This document shows, one piece after another, positions 1-8,200 of a stretch of 64,000 nucleotides of DNA. Origin of the DNA: Kiritimatiellia bacterium (GTDB lineage: Bacteria; Verrucomicrobiota; Kiritimatiellia; RFP12; UBA1067); assembly GCA_017454745.1 (NCBI GenBank), contig JAFTCL010000009.1, positions 1-64,000 of the forward strand, given 5' to 3'. The position numbers and the translations under genes were made by a program. The stretch's first letter is position 1; the number at the start of each line of letters is the position of its first letter. The notes under the pieces are model-generated. The model was not told the origin of the DNA. It did no database searches and worked only from the letters and a program-made list of their open reading frames with translations.

Positions 1-21
1 CAATGAGTAGTGCGCTGAAGC

Positions 22-54
22 ACGTTAAACCAACGGCGGCTGCCGCCGTTGTAA
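22..54 (+). pseudogene. relic of the 3' end of a protein-A gene copy
   Basis: The reading frame at 22-54 encodes TLNQRRLPPL followed by a stop. This matches the last residues (VNQRRLPPLP) of the two complete protein-A genes at 163-888 and 2141-2872. An in-frame stop lies at 16-18, so nothing longer is open here. It carries the same inverted repeat (32-50) as the two complete copies. I read it as the surviving tail of a third tandem copy whose body is lost or lies left of the window. Confidence 0.55.
32..50. repeat. inverted repeat, copy 0 of the protein-A 3'-end hairpin
   Basis: AACGGCGGCTGCCGCCGTT is a 9-bp perfect inverted repeat around one central base. The same hairpin occurs at 863-881 and, with a TTG centre, at 2847-2865. 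In the full copies it overlaps the last codons (QRRLPPL). No T-run follows, so it is not a classical intrinsic terminator. Confidence 0.7.
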
Positions 55-162
55 AGGTTATGGGTAATGGGAAATATAGAGCGACGAGCTATGGGTGACG
101 AGACAGCACTAACTATGCATCTTCTGGACCCGGGCATCAGTCGCGCCGGAAGGAGGTCGAGA

Positions 163-888
163 ATGAGGATTGGTTTTATTGCGTTTATAGCATTGGTGAC
201 GGCAGTTTTCGCCGGAGAGGTGGAAGTGAACATGACCGTCCCGACGAACACTGTCTATTACGACGAAGAGGATTATCCATTTATTGTTGCCGTTTCCAAT
301 GATACACAGCGAACTTACCGCTTGTTTGCGAGTGGATTTATGGCGTTTCGTGCACAACTGTTTTTTGAGCTTGGGGATGAGCGTGAGACGCAACGATTTA
401 CCTCGATGGGTATTTTTCCTAAAAAAACCGATGCAGCTTTGAACTGTATTTATTCTTTATGTGACATCATGTCGTTACCACCGGGGGAATCGCTAGTGTG
501 GGACTTCGGCGGCATACCCTTGTTCGATATGTCGCCGCTCGGAACAAACCAAATGCGGGCCGTCGTCTTGATTGGAACTAACGAGTGGGTACGTTCGCCG
601 CTTTGCCAAGTCCGGTTTTCAACACGAAAGATCGCTTCGGGAACACTCGTATATAGTAGGGACTATATCTTGAACGGTCAGGAACGCCGGCTGAATGTGA
701 ACCGGTTGGAGGAGGACGGGCAGCAGATTTTCTTCGACCACCACTCGCGGATCGTCTCATTCCCCGTAGGGGAGACGGTCACATTCTCTTTGGACGAGAC
801 GACGGGGGCTCTGACCGTCACCTCGTCATCCGGGGCGAGCGTCCGCTGGGACACGGTAAACCAACGGCGGCTGCCGCCGTTGCCGTGA
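163..888 (+). CDS. secreted protein of unknown function, protein A copy 1
   Basis: A 241-residue protein with a signal peptide (about residues 1-18, MRIGFIAFIALVTAVFAG) and then a likely all-beta body. The ATG at 163 is preferred over the in-frame upstream codons because AGGAGG (151-156) lies 6 nt before it and because the paralogue at 2141 starts at the same residue. Conserved between the two copies are TVPTNTVY, FDMSPLGTNQMRAVVL, GTNEW, FDHHSRIVSFP and the C-terminus SSSGASVRWDTVNQRRLPPLP minus variation. I do not recognise the family. The phrase PPGESLVWDF resembles a turn in BsuPI-type beta-sandwich inhibitors, but that is not enough for a call. It probably acts outside the cytoplasm. Confidence 0.7.
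   Translation: MRIGFIAFIALVTAVFAGEVEVNMTVPTNTVYYDEEDYPFIVAVSNDTQRTYRLFASGFMAFRAQLFFELGDERETQRFTSMGIFPKKTDAALNCIYSLCDIMSLPPGESLVWDFGGIPLFDMSPLGTNQMRAVVLIGTNEWVRSPLCQVRFSTRKIASGTLVYSRDYILNGQERRLNVNRLEEDGQQIFFDHHSRIVSFPVGETVTFSLDETTGALTVTSSSGASVRWDTVNQRRLPPLP
863..881. repeat. inverted repeat, copy 1 of the protein-A 3'-end hairpin
   Basis: Same 19-bp inverted repeat as at 32-50. It sits inside the last codons of the gene ending at 888. A structural RNA role or simple inheritance with the duplicated coding sequence are both possible. Confidence 0.65.
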
Positions 889-947
889 CCGCGATGGGGG
901 GATTACCCGTTTTGGCTTTTGACGATTAACTCTAACAGGCGACAACA

Positions 948-2144
948 ATGGTTTGTGATACGGCTTTGGTGGCGGTAGGCCACACCACGATGGTGCGGCT
1001 GCACCGGATGCTTCTGCCTGGTCCGGCACTCGCATCCCTTGTAGCGCTGTGTGCCGTGGCACTCTCCGTTGCCGCAGTACTCGGAGACCCGCCCGCGGGC
1101 ACCCATCCAGACACCGAACCCGCAATGCTGGGTAGGCTCAGGACAAACGGCGAATTCAGCCACGCCGCGCCGGGAGACGGATTGACGACCCTTGACGAAT
1201 ACCGGGGCTTTTTCTTTGACGGCCCGAATACGGGGCATACCCGGCTTTCGTTCGCCGCCAAGGAACTGCTGGTCCAGGTGGAGGTCATCCCCGGGATTGA
1301 GGGGACATCCATCGTCAACCCAAACTTCACCCTTTCTGAAATCAATCTGAAAGAGGATATCCTTAACCCGGTTTGCGCGTTTTTCGCCGATCCGGAACGG
1401 GGCTTGGGGTTCCGCATGTACTGGGTCTTCACGCCATTCTCTTTTGATGGGCCGCCCCTGCAAAGCCTTGACGGATTACTTTCGGTTGAACACGCCTACC
1501 GTTATCACGGGGAAATATATAATTCGTCATGTCACAATGTACTACCATTTATCGGTGACGGTTTTGTCATGCGAGATGTTCGATTCAAAGGTAAAATGCT
1601 TGAAGGCATCTCATATGACAATATCTTTACGCACAACACACTATTATTTGCCCACAAGTTTTTCCCGTCCCAACGGCACCCTTCACTAGAAAAATTCGTG
1701 AAGCTTGCGTTGATTGATCGATTGTTAGAGATTGTTCCAAATAAAATTCAAAACCAAATTATATATAATACAAGAGTAGTTAATGAAAATGCGTTTTCGG
1801 AATTCAGTTCGACGGTAAACTATCGGGAATCAGGTGCCGTGGTCGCGATGGTGTCAATCGCTGAGGAAGGACCGGCCACTTCGCTTAATCGCCATTACAC
1901 CAAGGCGGAGTTTATCAATCGGTTGCAATGGGCCATAGCGCATGAATTGATGCATCTTTTGGTCAGAGAACAAAATGATGAGAATTGGGCAGGAAACCAT
2001 CTCAAAAACAATTCTGAAGCTTTGATGGGACATAACTTCCCGTACAACCACGGGCTTTCCCATGTACAGGGGGCACAAGCGGAGATTGAGAAAATCAATT
2101 TTCGAACGCGGGCATCAGTCGCGCCGGAAGGAGGTCAAGAATGA
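948..2144 (+). CDS. chimeric secreted HExxH metalloprotease-like protein
   Basis: A 398-residue ORF. Residues 1-27 or so (MVCDTALVAVGHTTMVRLHR...) are a copy of the CysK N-terminus seen at 2940. The sequence then switches to an Ala/Val/Leu-rich stretch (ALASLVALCAVALSVAAVLG), a plausible signal peptide core, so a start at an internal ATG (for example 1008, MLLPGP) may be the functional one. GDGLTTLDEYRGF (about 76-88) resembles an EF-hand/TSP3-like motif. HELMH at residues 332-336 is a zincin-type HExxH with catalytic E333; a third ligand may lie in NWAGNH. The last residues are encoded by the leader of unit D2, and the stop overlaps the next start (ATGA at 2141). The ribosome site inherited from cysK is weakened (AGGCG instead of AGGTG). 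The call is by motif only. Confidence 0.55.
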   Translation: MVCDTALVAVGHTTMVRLHRMLLPGPALASLVALCAVALSVAAVLGDPPAGTHPDTEPAMLGRLRTNGEFSHAAPGDGLTTLDEYRGFFFDGPNTGHTRLSFAAKELLVQVEVIPGIEGTSIVNPNFTLSEINLKEDILNPVCAFFADPERGLGFRMYWVFTPFSFDGPPLQSLDGLLSVEHAYRYHGEIYNSSCHNVLPFIGDGFVMRDVRFKGKMLEGISYDNIFTHNTLLFAHKFFPSQRHPSLEKFVKLALIDRLLEIVPNKIQNQIIYNTRVVNENAFSEFSSTVNYRESGAVVAMVSIAEEGPATSLNRHYTKAEFINRLQWAIAHELMHLLVREQNDENWAGNHLKNNSEALMGHNFPYNHGLSHVQGAQAEIEKINFRTRASVAPEGGQE

Positions 2145-2872
2145 GGATTGGTTTTATTGCGTTTATAGCATTGGTGACGGCAGTTTTCGCCGGAGAGGTG
2201 GAAGTGCGGATGACGGTGCCGACGAACACGGTTTATTTCGACGAAGATTACTATCCATTCTCAGTTACCATTTCCAACGGAACACAACGGGCCTATCGGA
2301 TGTTCGCTGGTGGATATTGGGCGTTTCGTGCGCAATTGTATTTTGAACTAGAGAATGAGAACGAAACTCAGCGATTTACCGCAATGGGGGTTTTGCCCAG
2401 AAAGAATGATGCCTCGCTCTATTACATCAACAACAGTACACGCGGCGACATTGTTATGTTGTCGCCAGGCGAAAAGCTAGTTTGGGATTTTGGCGAGGAA
2501 CCACTGTTCGATATGTCGCCACTGGGCACGAATCAAATGCGGGCGGTTGTATTAATGGGCACGAACGAATGGGCGCGTTCACCGCTTTGTCCCGTCAAGT
2601 TTTCAACCAGATCGATTGAATCGGGAACGCGCGTGTACAGTAACGACTATATTCCAAGAGGACGAGGAATAAACCTAAGGGTAAACCGGCTGGAGGAAAA
2701 CGGGCAACAGATTCTGTTCGACCACCACTCAAGGATAGTTTCGTTCCCCATTGGCGACACGGTCACATTTGCCTTGGACGAGACGACGGGGGCGTTGACC
2801 GTCACCTCGTCCTCCGGAGCAAGTGTCCGCTGGGACACGGTAAACCAACGGCGGTTGCCGCCGTTGCCGTAA
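2141..2872 (+). CDS. secreted protein of unknown function, protein A copy 2
   Basis: A 243-residue paralogue of the protein at 163-888, with the same signal peptide and C-terminus and a diverged central part. The start is supported by GGAAGGAGG ending a few bases upstream (about 2128-2134) and by the 4-nt ATGA overlap with the preceding chimeric ORF, which suggests translational coupling. No transmembrane segment follows the signal peptide, so a periplasmic, secreted or surface location is likely. Function is unknown. The near identity of the signal-peptide region compared with the diverged middle suggests gene conversion or selection on the export signal. Confidence 0.72.
   Translation: MRIGFIAFIALVTAVFAGEVEVRMTVPTNTVYFDEDYYPFSVTISNGTQRAYRMFAGGYWAFRAQLYFELENENETQRFTAMGVLPRKNDASLYYINNSTRGDIVMLSPGEKLVWDFGEEPLFDMSPLGTNQMRAVVLMGTNEWARSPLCPVKFSTRSIESGTRVYSNDYIPRGRGINLRVNRLEENGQQILFDHHSRIVSFPIGDTVTFALDETTGALTVTSSSGASVRWDTVNQRRLPPLP
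2847..2865. repeat. inverted repeat, copy 2 of the protein-A 3'-end hairpin
   Basis: AACGGCGGTTGCCGCCGTT: 8-bp arms around TTG, the third copy of the hairpin at 32 and 863, again over the last codons of the gene. Confidence 0.65.
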
Positions 2873-2939
2873 TTTCACCATCCTCATAAGGTGATTGCGG
2901 TTTTTGGCTTTTGACGATTAACGCTAACAGGTGACAACA

Positions 2940-3869
2940 ATGGTTTATGATACGGTTTTGGAGGCGGTAGGCCACACCCCGATGGTGCGGTTGCACCGGA
3001 TGCTTTTGCCCGGTTCGGCCGAGGTGTTGGTCAAATTTGAAGGGTTGAACGTGGGCGGATCAATCAAGACCCGCACCGCGCTGAACATGATCGAGGACGC
3101 AGAACGGCGCGGATTGATCGGGCCGGACTCGATTATCGTGGAGCCGACCAGCGGCAACCAGGGAATCGGTCTGGCACTGGTGGGCGCGGTCCGCGGCTAC
3201 CGCACCGTGATCATCATGCCCGATTCAGTGAGCGAGGAACGCCGCAAACTGATGCGCCACTACGGTGCCGAAGTGGTGCTGATCCACGATGCCGGAAACA
3301 TCGGCGACTGCATCAAGACTTGCGTGGAAACGGCGGAGAAAATGGCCCGCGACGATCCTAGGGTTTTTGTGCCGCAGCAATTCTCGAACCCCGCCAACCC
3401 GGAGGTGCACAAACACCACACCGCGCTGGAAATCATGGAACAGGTCGCCGGACCGATCCACGGCTTCTGTTCCGGCATCGGTACCGGCGGCACGCTTTCC
3501 GGCATCGGCGAGGTTCTAAAGGCACAGAATCCCGACATCGAGATTTGGGCGGTCGAACCGCAGAATGCCGCGATTTTGGCCGGCGGAACGGTCGGCACCC
3601 ACCTGCAGATGGGGATCGGGGACGGTCTGATCCCGGACAACCTGAACCGGAAGATTTACAGCGAAATCTATATCGTAACCGACGACGAGGCCATTCAGAC
3701 CGCCCGCGATCTGGCCCGCAAGGAGGGGCTGATGGTGGGCATCTCGTCCGGCACCAACGTCGCCGCCGCGCTGAAGCTTGCGCGCAAGCTCGGTCCAGGC
3801 AAAACCGTGGTCACCGTGCTGCCCGACACTGCGGAACGGTATTTCAGCACCCCGCTTTTCGCGGAATGA
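2940..3869 (+). CDS. cysK: cysteine synthase (O-acetylserine sulfhydrylase family)
   Basis: A 309-residue PLP enzyme of fold type II, expected to form L-cysteine from O-acetylserine and sulfide in the cytoplasm. The PLP lysine is K43 in NVGGSIKTR, where many family members have NPxGSxKDR. The asparagine loop is TSGNQG (70-75, usually TSGNTG). The phosphate-binding loop is GIGTGGTLSG, and the C-terminal SSGTN motif is present. Length is normal. ATG 2940 is chosen over the GTG at 2931 because AGGTG (2929-2933) is then a well-spaced ribosome site. The ABC ATPase gene starts 16 bp downstream, so the two may be cotranscribed. The N-terminal 27 codons are duplicated at 948. The NQG/IKTR variants leave open a related beta-replacing enzyme such as O-phosphoserine sulfhydrylase or cystathionine beta-synthase-like. 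Confidence 0.88.
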   Translation: MVYDTVLEAVGHTPMVRLHRMLLPGSAEVLVKFEGLNVGGSIKTRTALNMIEDAERRGLIGPDSIIVEPTSGNQGIGLALVGAVRGYRTVIIMPDSVSEERRKLMRHYGAEVVLIHDAGNIGDCIKTCVETAEKMARDDPRVFVPQQFSNPANPEVHKHHTALEIMEQVAGPIHGFCSGIGTGGTLSGIGEVLKAQNPDIEIWAVEPQNAAILAGGTVGTHLQMGIGDGLIPDNLNRKIYSEIYIVTDDEAIQTARDLARKEGLMVGISSGTNVAAALKLARKLGPGKTVVTVLPDTAERYFSTPLFAE

Positions 3870-3885
3870 CGCAAAGGAGGTCTGC

Positions 3886-4974
3886 ATGCCGGTTCCTGTT
3901 GAAATCTCACATGTGGTAAAGACTTTCGGCTCGTTCAAGGCGCTTAACGACGTCTCCATCGACATCCGTCCCGGCGAGCTGTTCTTCCTGCTCGGCCCCA
4001 GCGGATGCGGAAAAACCACATTATTGCGGAGCATCGCAGGATTCTACACCCCGGATTCGGGAAACATCAGCATCGGGGAACGGGACATCACCAAATTGCC
4101 GCCGCACCGCCGCGACACCGGCATGATGTTCCAAAGCTACGCGCTTTGGCCGCACATGACGCTGGAGGAAAACGTGGCATTCGGTCTGGAAATGCGCAAG
4201 GTCGGAAAAACCGAACGGCATCAACGGGTGATGGAGGCGCTGGAACTGGTTCATCTGGCCGACCGGGCGAAACAGCGTCCGAACCAGCTTTCGGGCGGCC
4301 AGCAACAGCGCGTCGCGCTGGCCCGCGCGTTGGTCATCAAACCCCAATGTCTGCTGCTCGACGAGCCGTTGTCGAACCTGGACGCGAAACTGCGGCTGGA
4401 AATGCGGACCGACATCCGGCGTATCTGCAAGGATTCCGGTCTCACCGCCATCTACGTCACCCACGACCAGAAAGAGGCGCTCTCCATCGCCGACCGGCTG
4501 GCGGTAATGCGTTCCGGCACGGTGGAGCAGATCGGCACCCCCGCCGAGGTATACCGCAACCCGGCCAACCGTTTTGTGGCCGGGTTCATCGGCGAAGGGA
4601 ATTTCATCGATGGCGTGGCGGCTGCCGCCAACGGCCCGGCGTTGGAAATCGACACCCCATACGGCACTTTCACCGCTGTCCGGCATGGCATTAAATTCAA
4701 TCCCGGCGACCGGGTGACCTTGTGCATCCGCCCCGAAACGGTCCGGTTCGATCCGCCTCCGCCGGGAGCGCCTAACCGAATTGAATCCACGGTGAAAGGA
4801 CATATTTATCTGGGTGAAATTGCCCAGCGGACTTTGCTGGTGGCGGCAAAAAACGGCTTCGCCCCCTTGGAACTTAAGGCTTTCGAAATCAATCCGCAAA
4901 CCGACACCCTGCCCGAAGGCACCTCTGCAACCTGCTGGGTAGCCCCCGAACACATAATATTGATGCGTCAATAA
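3886..4974 (+). CDS. ABC transporter ATP-binding protein (CUT1/PotA-FbpC type)
   Basis: A 362-residue ATPase subunit. Walker A is GPSGCGKTT (37-45), the signature LSGGQQQRVALARAL lies near 134-148, Walker B LLLDEPLSNLDAKL near 155-168, and the H-loop THD near 191. The C-terminal third is a TOBE-type regulatory domain (CIRPETVRF), as in PotA, FbpC and MalK. The substrate is probably a polyamine, ferric ion or sugar. No permease or binding-protein gene is adjacent, so the substrate cannot be set and the subunit may serve transporters elsewhere. ATG 3886 follows AAAGGAGG (3873-3880) at a good distance; the longer in-frame ORF starts inside cysK and is rejected. Confidence 0.88.
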   Translation: MPVPVEISHVVKTFGSFKALNDVSIDIRPGELFFLLGPSGCGKTTLLRSIAGFYTPDSGNISIGERDITKLPPHRRDTGMMFQSYALWPHMTLEENVAFGLEMRKVGKTERHQRVMEALELVHLADRAKQRPNQLSGGQQQRVALARALVIKPQCLLLDEPLSNLDAKLRLEMRTDIRRICKDSGLTAIYVTHDQKEALSIADRLAVMRSGTVEQIGTPAEVYRNPANRFVAGFIGEGNFIDGVAAAANGPALEIDTPYGTFTAVRHGIKFNPGDRVTLCIRPETVRFDPPPPGAPNRIESTVKGHIYLGEIAQRTLLVAAKNGFAPLELKAFEINPQTDTLPEGTSATCWVAPEHIILMRQ

Positions 4975-4995
4975 AAGAGTTTGGTTCCAGCAGCA

Positions 4996-5047
4996 AGGAA
5001 CGCAAAAGAGGGAAACTCTTTATTCCCTTTGAGCACGTTGCGTTCCT
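4996..5047. terminator. long stem-loop after the ABC ATPase gene
   Basis: AGGAACGCAA (4996-5005) pairs with TTGCGTTCCT (5038-5047), with further partial pairing of AGAGGGAA/TTCCCTTT inside. It lies about 20 nt after the stop at 4974. No T-run follows, so termination efficiency is uncertain. Confidence 0.45.
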
Positions 5048-5119
5048 CGCGGCTAAACGTTAAAGATCAATCTGATTTTTCGCCGATTCAATAATAATCA
5101 AAAAACATCATACAACAAG

Positions 5120-5149
5120 TTGACTCCCGGCTGGATAAAGTGGTATAAT
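5120..5149 (+). promoter_or_regulatory. sigma70-type promoter of the first giant secreted protein
   Basis: TTGACT (5120-5125), 18-bp spacer, TATAAT (5144-5149), preceded by TGG, giving an extended -10 (TGGTATAAT). It is followed by about 60 nt of leader and AGGAG (5201-5205), 6 nt before the ATG at 5212. Confidence 0.8.
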
Positions 5150-5211
5150 ATTAAATCTGTAGGTAAAAGTGTTTAGTCAGGTTTTGCGTCACAACGAATC
5201 AGGAGCTTAAG

Positions 5212-8200
5212 ATGAAATTACGAGCGTTTGTCGGAGTAGCCGCCGCTGTCGCGGCACTGTCATGCCCTGCGGCCACATACACCTGGACAGGGGGCGGGGA
5301 CAGCAATTTCTCCACCGCCGCAAACTGGGGGGTAGACAGCGTCGCCTTCACGGCTGATGACACGTGCGTATTCAACAACGACGCGACGATCTCCGTCACG
5401 ATGGATTCCGCCGCGACCGTGGGCACGATCTCTTTCACCGGCGCGGGTGCCGTTACCATCGGAGGCGCCGCCACGCTCACCGTGACTAAAGTATCGAACG
5501 CATCCGCCGCCGCGCCGACGTTCAACTGTCCCGTGCAGTTCAGCGGCGGATACGTTGTGGACTTTGCAACCGCCGCCGCCAACTTCGCGGGCGGCGCCAC
5601 GGCCACGTTACCCAGCACCGACTCCACCGACAACGCCGCCTCCCACACGCTCGTCGGCGAGATTCATTTCACCGAGGACTGGAATTCCCCGAAGATTGCG
5701 AACCCCTGGCTTGTCCCATCCGGATCGAAAGTCTATGGCAAGCTCGTGACCGGCACGGCCAGCGCCGTGGCCACCGCCAACACCAATCCGAGCGGGCTAA
5801 TCATGCGCGTGGAGGATGGCGGCTACGCGGAGTTTGACAAGTTCATCGGCGGCGAAACCGGAAACCGCGCCCGTATTTCCGTATGGGGACGTTTCAAGGC
5901 GGGCATCTGGCAGGCCGGTGTCGAAGGCGACAAAAACAACTCCCACGTCGGATTCGACGGCGACGAGAGCCACAACGGTATCATCGAAGCTGAAGGCATT
6001 CACAAGTACAGTAACTACAACGTCTATCTGAAGAACCCCACCCTGTACATAGGCGCACAGGGTCTCGGTTGCAAGGTAAAGGACTACACCTTCCACTTCA
6101 ACGGCTGCCCCAAGACAATCTACGCCACGGCGGACTTTGAAGTGTTCGGCCCGATCAACACCGGCAATCTCGTTGACTGGGGCATCGCGCTCGATGTCGA
6201 TACCACCTTCGACACGCAGGGCCACACGATCACCTGGACCGGCGGCGCCACCGGTAGCGGCGCACTCATCAAGAGGGGTGATGGCGCACTAGTCATGAAG
6301 CCGCACGGGTGCAACTTTACGAAGGGCGTGACCGTGAACGGCGGCTCGCTTGTTTTCGCAAATATGCGGGGCGTGGGATCGGCTCCGATCACCGTCTCCT
6401 CCGGCGCCACGCTCGAGTTCTCTAACCCCGACAGAACCACCATCGCGAACGCGGTGACCGCTGCCGACGGCGCGACAATCTTGTTCCACTTAGACGGCGG
6501 AAAGCTGCAGGGCCGACTTGGCCCGGTCGTCCCGCCCGCAAGCGGCACCGTAAAAATCATGATTGAGGGCGATCCCGTACTCGGAAGGGTGTACGAACTC
6601 ACCTCCGGCGCGAATCTTACGGCGGCAGATCTCGCGAAGTTCTCCGTTGACGGACGCGATGACCTAACGTTTTCTATCTCGTCTTCTGGCGACCTTGCCT
6701 TCACGACGGAAGGCTCTTCCGCCACGCAGGGAACGACGTTCACGTATGCGGCGGAGAACGCAGATGAGGCCGTATGGTCAACGACCGTCGCGGCATGGAC
6801 GGTGGAAGGCGTCGCAGGAAAGACACCGTTCGCGGCTGACGGTAACGCCGTCTTCCAGGGCAGTATCAACGAGGCCGCCGCTAATGTGACGGTGGACGAA
6901 GACCTGGCGATCGGCAATGTGACAATCAACACGGACAATGACCTCACGCTCGCCGGCGATGGTACGCTTGGAGGCTTAGGCAAAGTTACGAAGAAGGGTT
7001 CGGGCAACCTCACGCTGGACGGCGCGAATTTCGACGCGCAGGAGTTCGAAATCGCCGAAGGCAAGGTGACGCTCGGCATGAACGCGGGACTCTACTCGCT
7101 CGGCATCGACAGCGGTACGGGCGGCGGCAAAGTGACAGTCCTCGACGGCGCGCAGTTCAACCTCAACTGCACTAACACGGCGGGCGATAACGCGAACATC
7201 CGCCTCGAGACGACGCAGCTGAAGACGTTCGTAATCGCGGGCGCGGGGCCTGACGGACGTGGCGCGATAGTGAACGACGCGCTCGACGGGCGCGAGACGC
7301 ACAACGCGTCGTGGTCGTCGTCCTTCCGGCGCATCGAGCTTGCCGCCGACGCTACGATCGGCGGCCTCGACCGCTTCGACGTGCGCGGCCGCTCCGGCAC
7401 TGCGGCGACGGCTAAGGGTGGCATCTTCGGCCCCGGCAAGAAGCTTACGGTGAAGAACCCGGGCTACTTCGGCCTCATCAGCCTGCCGCTCGACGTCGAA
7501 TCCGTATTGATCACGGATGGCGGCGTGTTCCGTCCCGAATCGGCGACCATCAGCGCCCCCGGCGGCATCACGCTCGACAACGGAACACTGCACGGCTATG
7601 CGACGACCTATCCCGCGACAGTGCCTTTCTTCGTGACTGCGAACGGCGGAACGCTTTCCGCTGAGAACAGCACGACGACGATCAACGGGCCTGTCACTGT
7701 GGCCGATGGCGCCCTGCTTACCTTGGGCGGTGACTACACCTTTACCTTCAACGGCGCCTTTACATCTGCCGGAAACGTGAAGACCACGGGTGGCACGCGC
7801 AACTTTGCGGGACCGTTCACGGGAACGGTCTTTGAGCAGGCGGGCGGCAACACGTATCTGGCTAACGGCTTTGACGCCCAGACCGACATTGCGCTTACGC
7901 ATACCTCCGGCAGATTCTACCTGAAGGAAGGGTCGAAGGCCAAGAAGATCAACGTGACGCACACGGGCGGTTCGTTCGGCTTCATGCCCGGAAGCGGCAC
8001 GGGGCCGCAGTTCGAGGAGATCAACATCACGTCCACCGGCGGCGCGATTGACATTCGTCCGCAGGCGGCTGGCATGATGGACGTGCAGGGCGTAATCAAC
8101 GTGAACCAGTCCGCCGGCACCACCTACGTGTACGGCCCCACAAACAACGCCGAATACGGTCTTGCGCTCACGATGATCGGCTCCATCGCCCAGTTGAGCC

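Larger units (their letters stand above)
131..1029 (+). repeat. duplicated unit D1 (leader, protein A, intergenic, cysK start)
   Basis: Starts at CGGGCATCAGTCGCGCCGG, which recurs at 2109, and continues through the protein-A gene, the spacer (shared TTTTGGCTTTTGACGATTAA) and the first 27 or so codons of cysK. Similarity to D2 stops near 1029, where sequence unrelated to cysK begins. The first ~60 bp of the gene and the spacer are nearly identical between units, while the gene middle has diverged. I infer an old direct duplication. Confidence 0.75.
2109..3011 (+). repeat. duplicated unit D2 (leader, protein A', intergenic, cysK start)
   Basis: Second copy of the unit at 131-1029. It continues into a complete cysK, so D2 sits in the parental arrangement at its right end. 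The 1030-2108 stretch between the units is single-copy within this window. Confidence 0.75.

Noticed and set aside
948..1030. A second cysteine synthase gene
   Set aside because: Only about 27 codons are shared with cysK; the PLP lysine and all catalytic loops are absent downstream.
4976..5211. Riboswitch-like leader before the first giant gene
   Set aside because: The stem-loop at 4996-5047 lies upstream of the promoter at 5120, so it is not in the leader.
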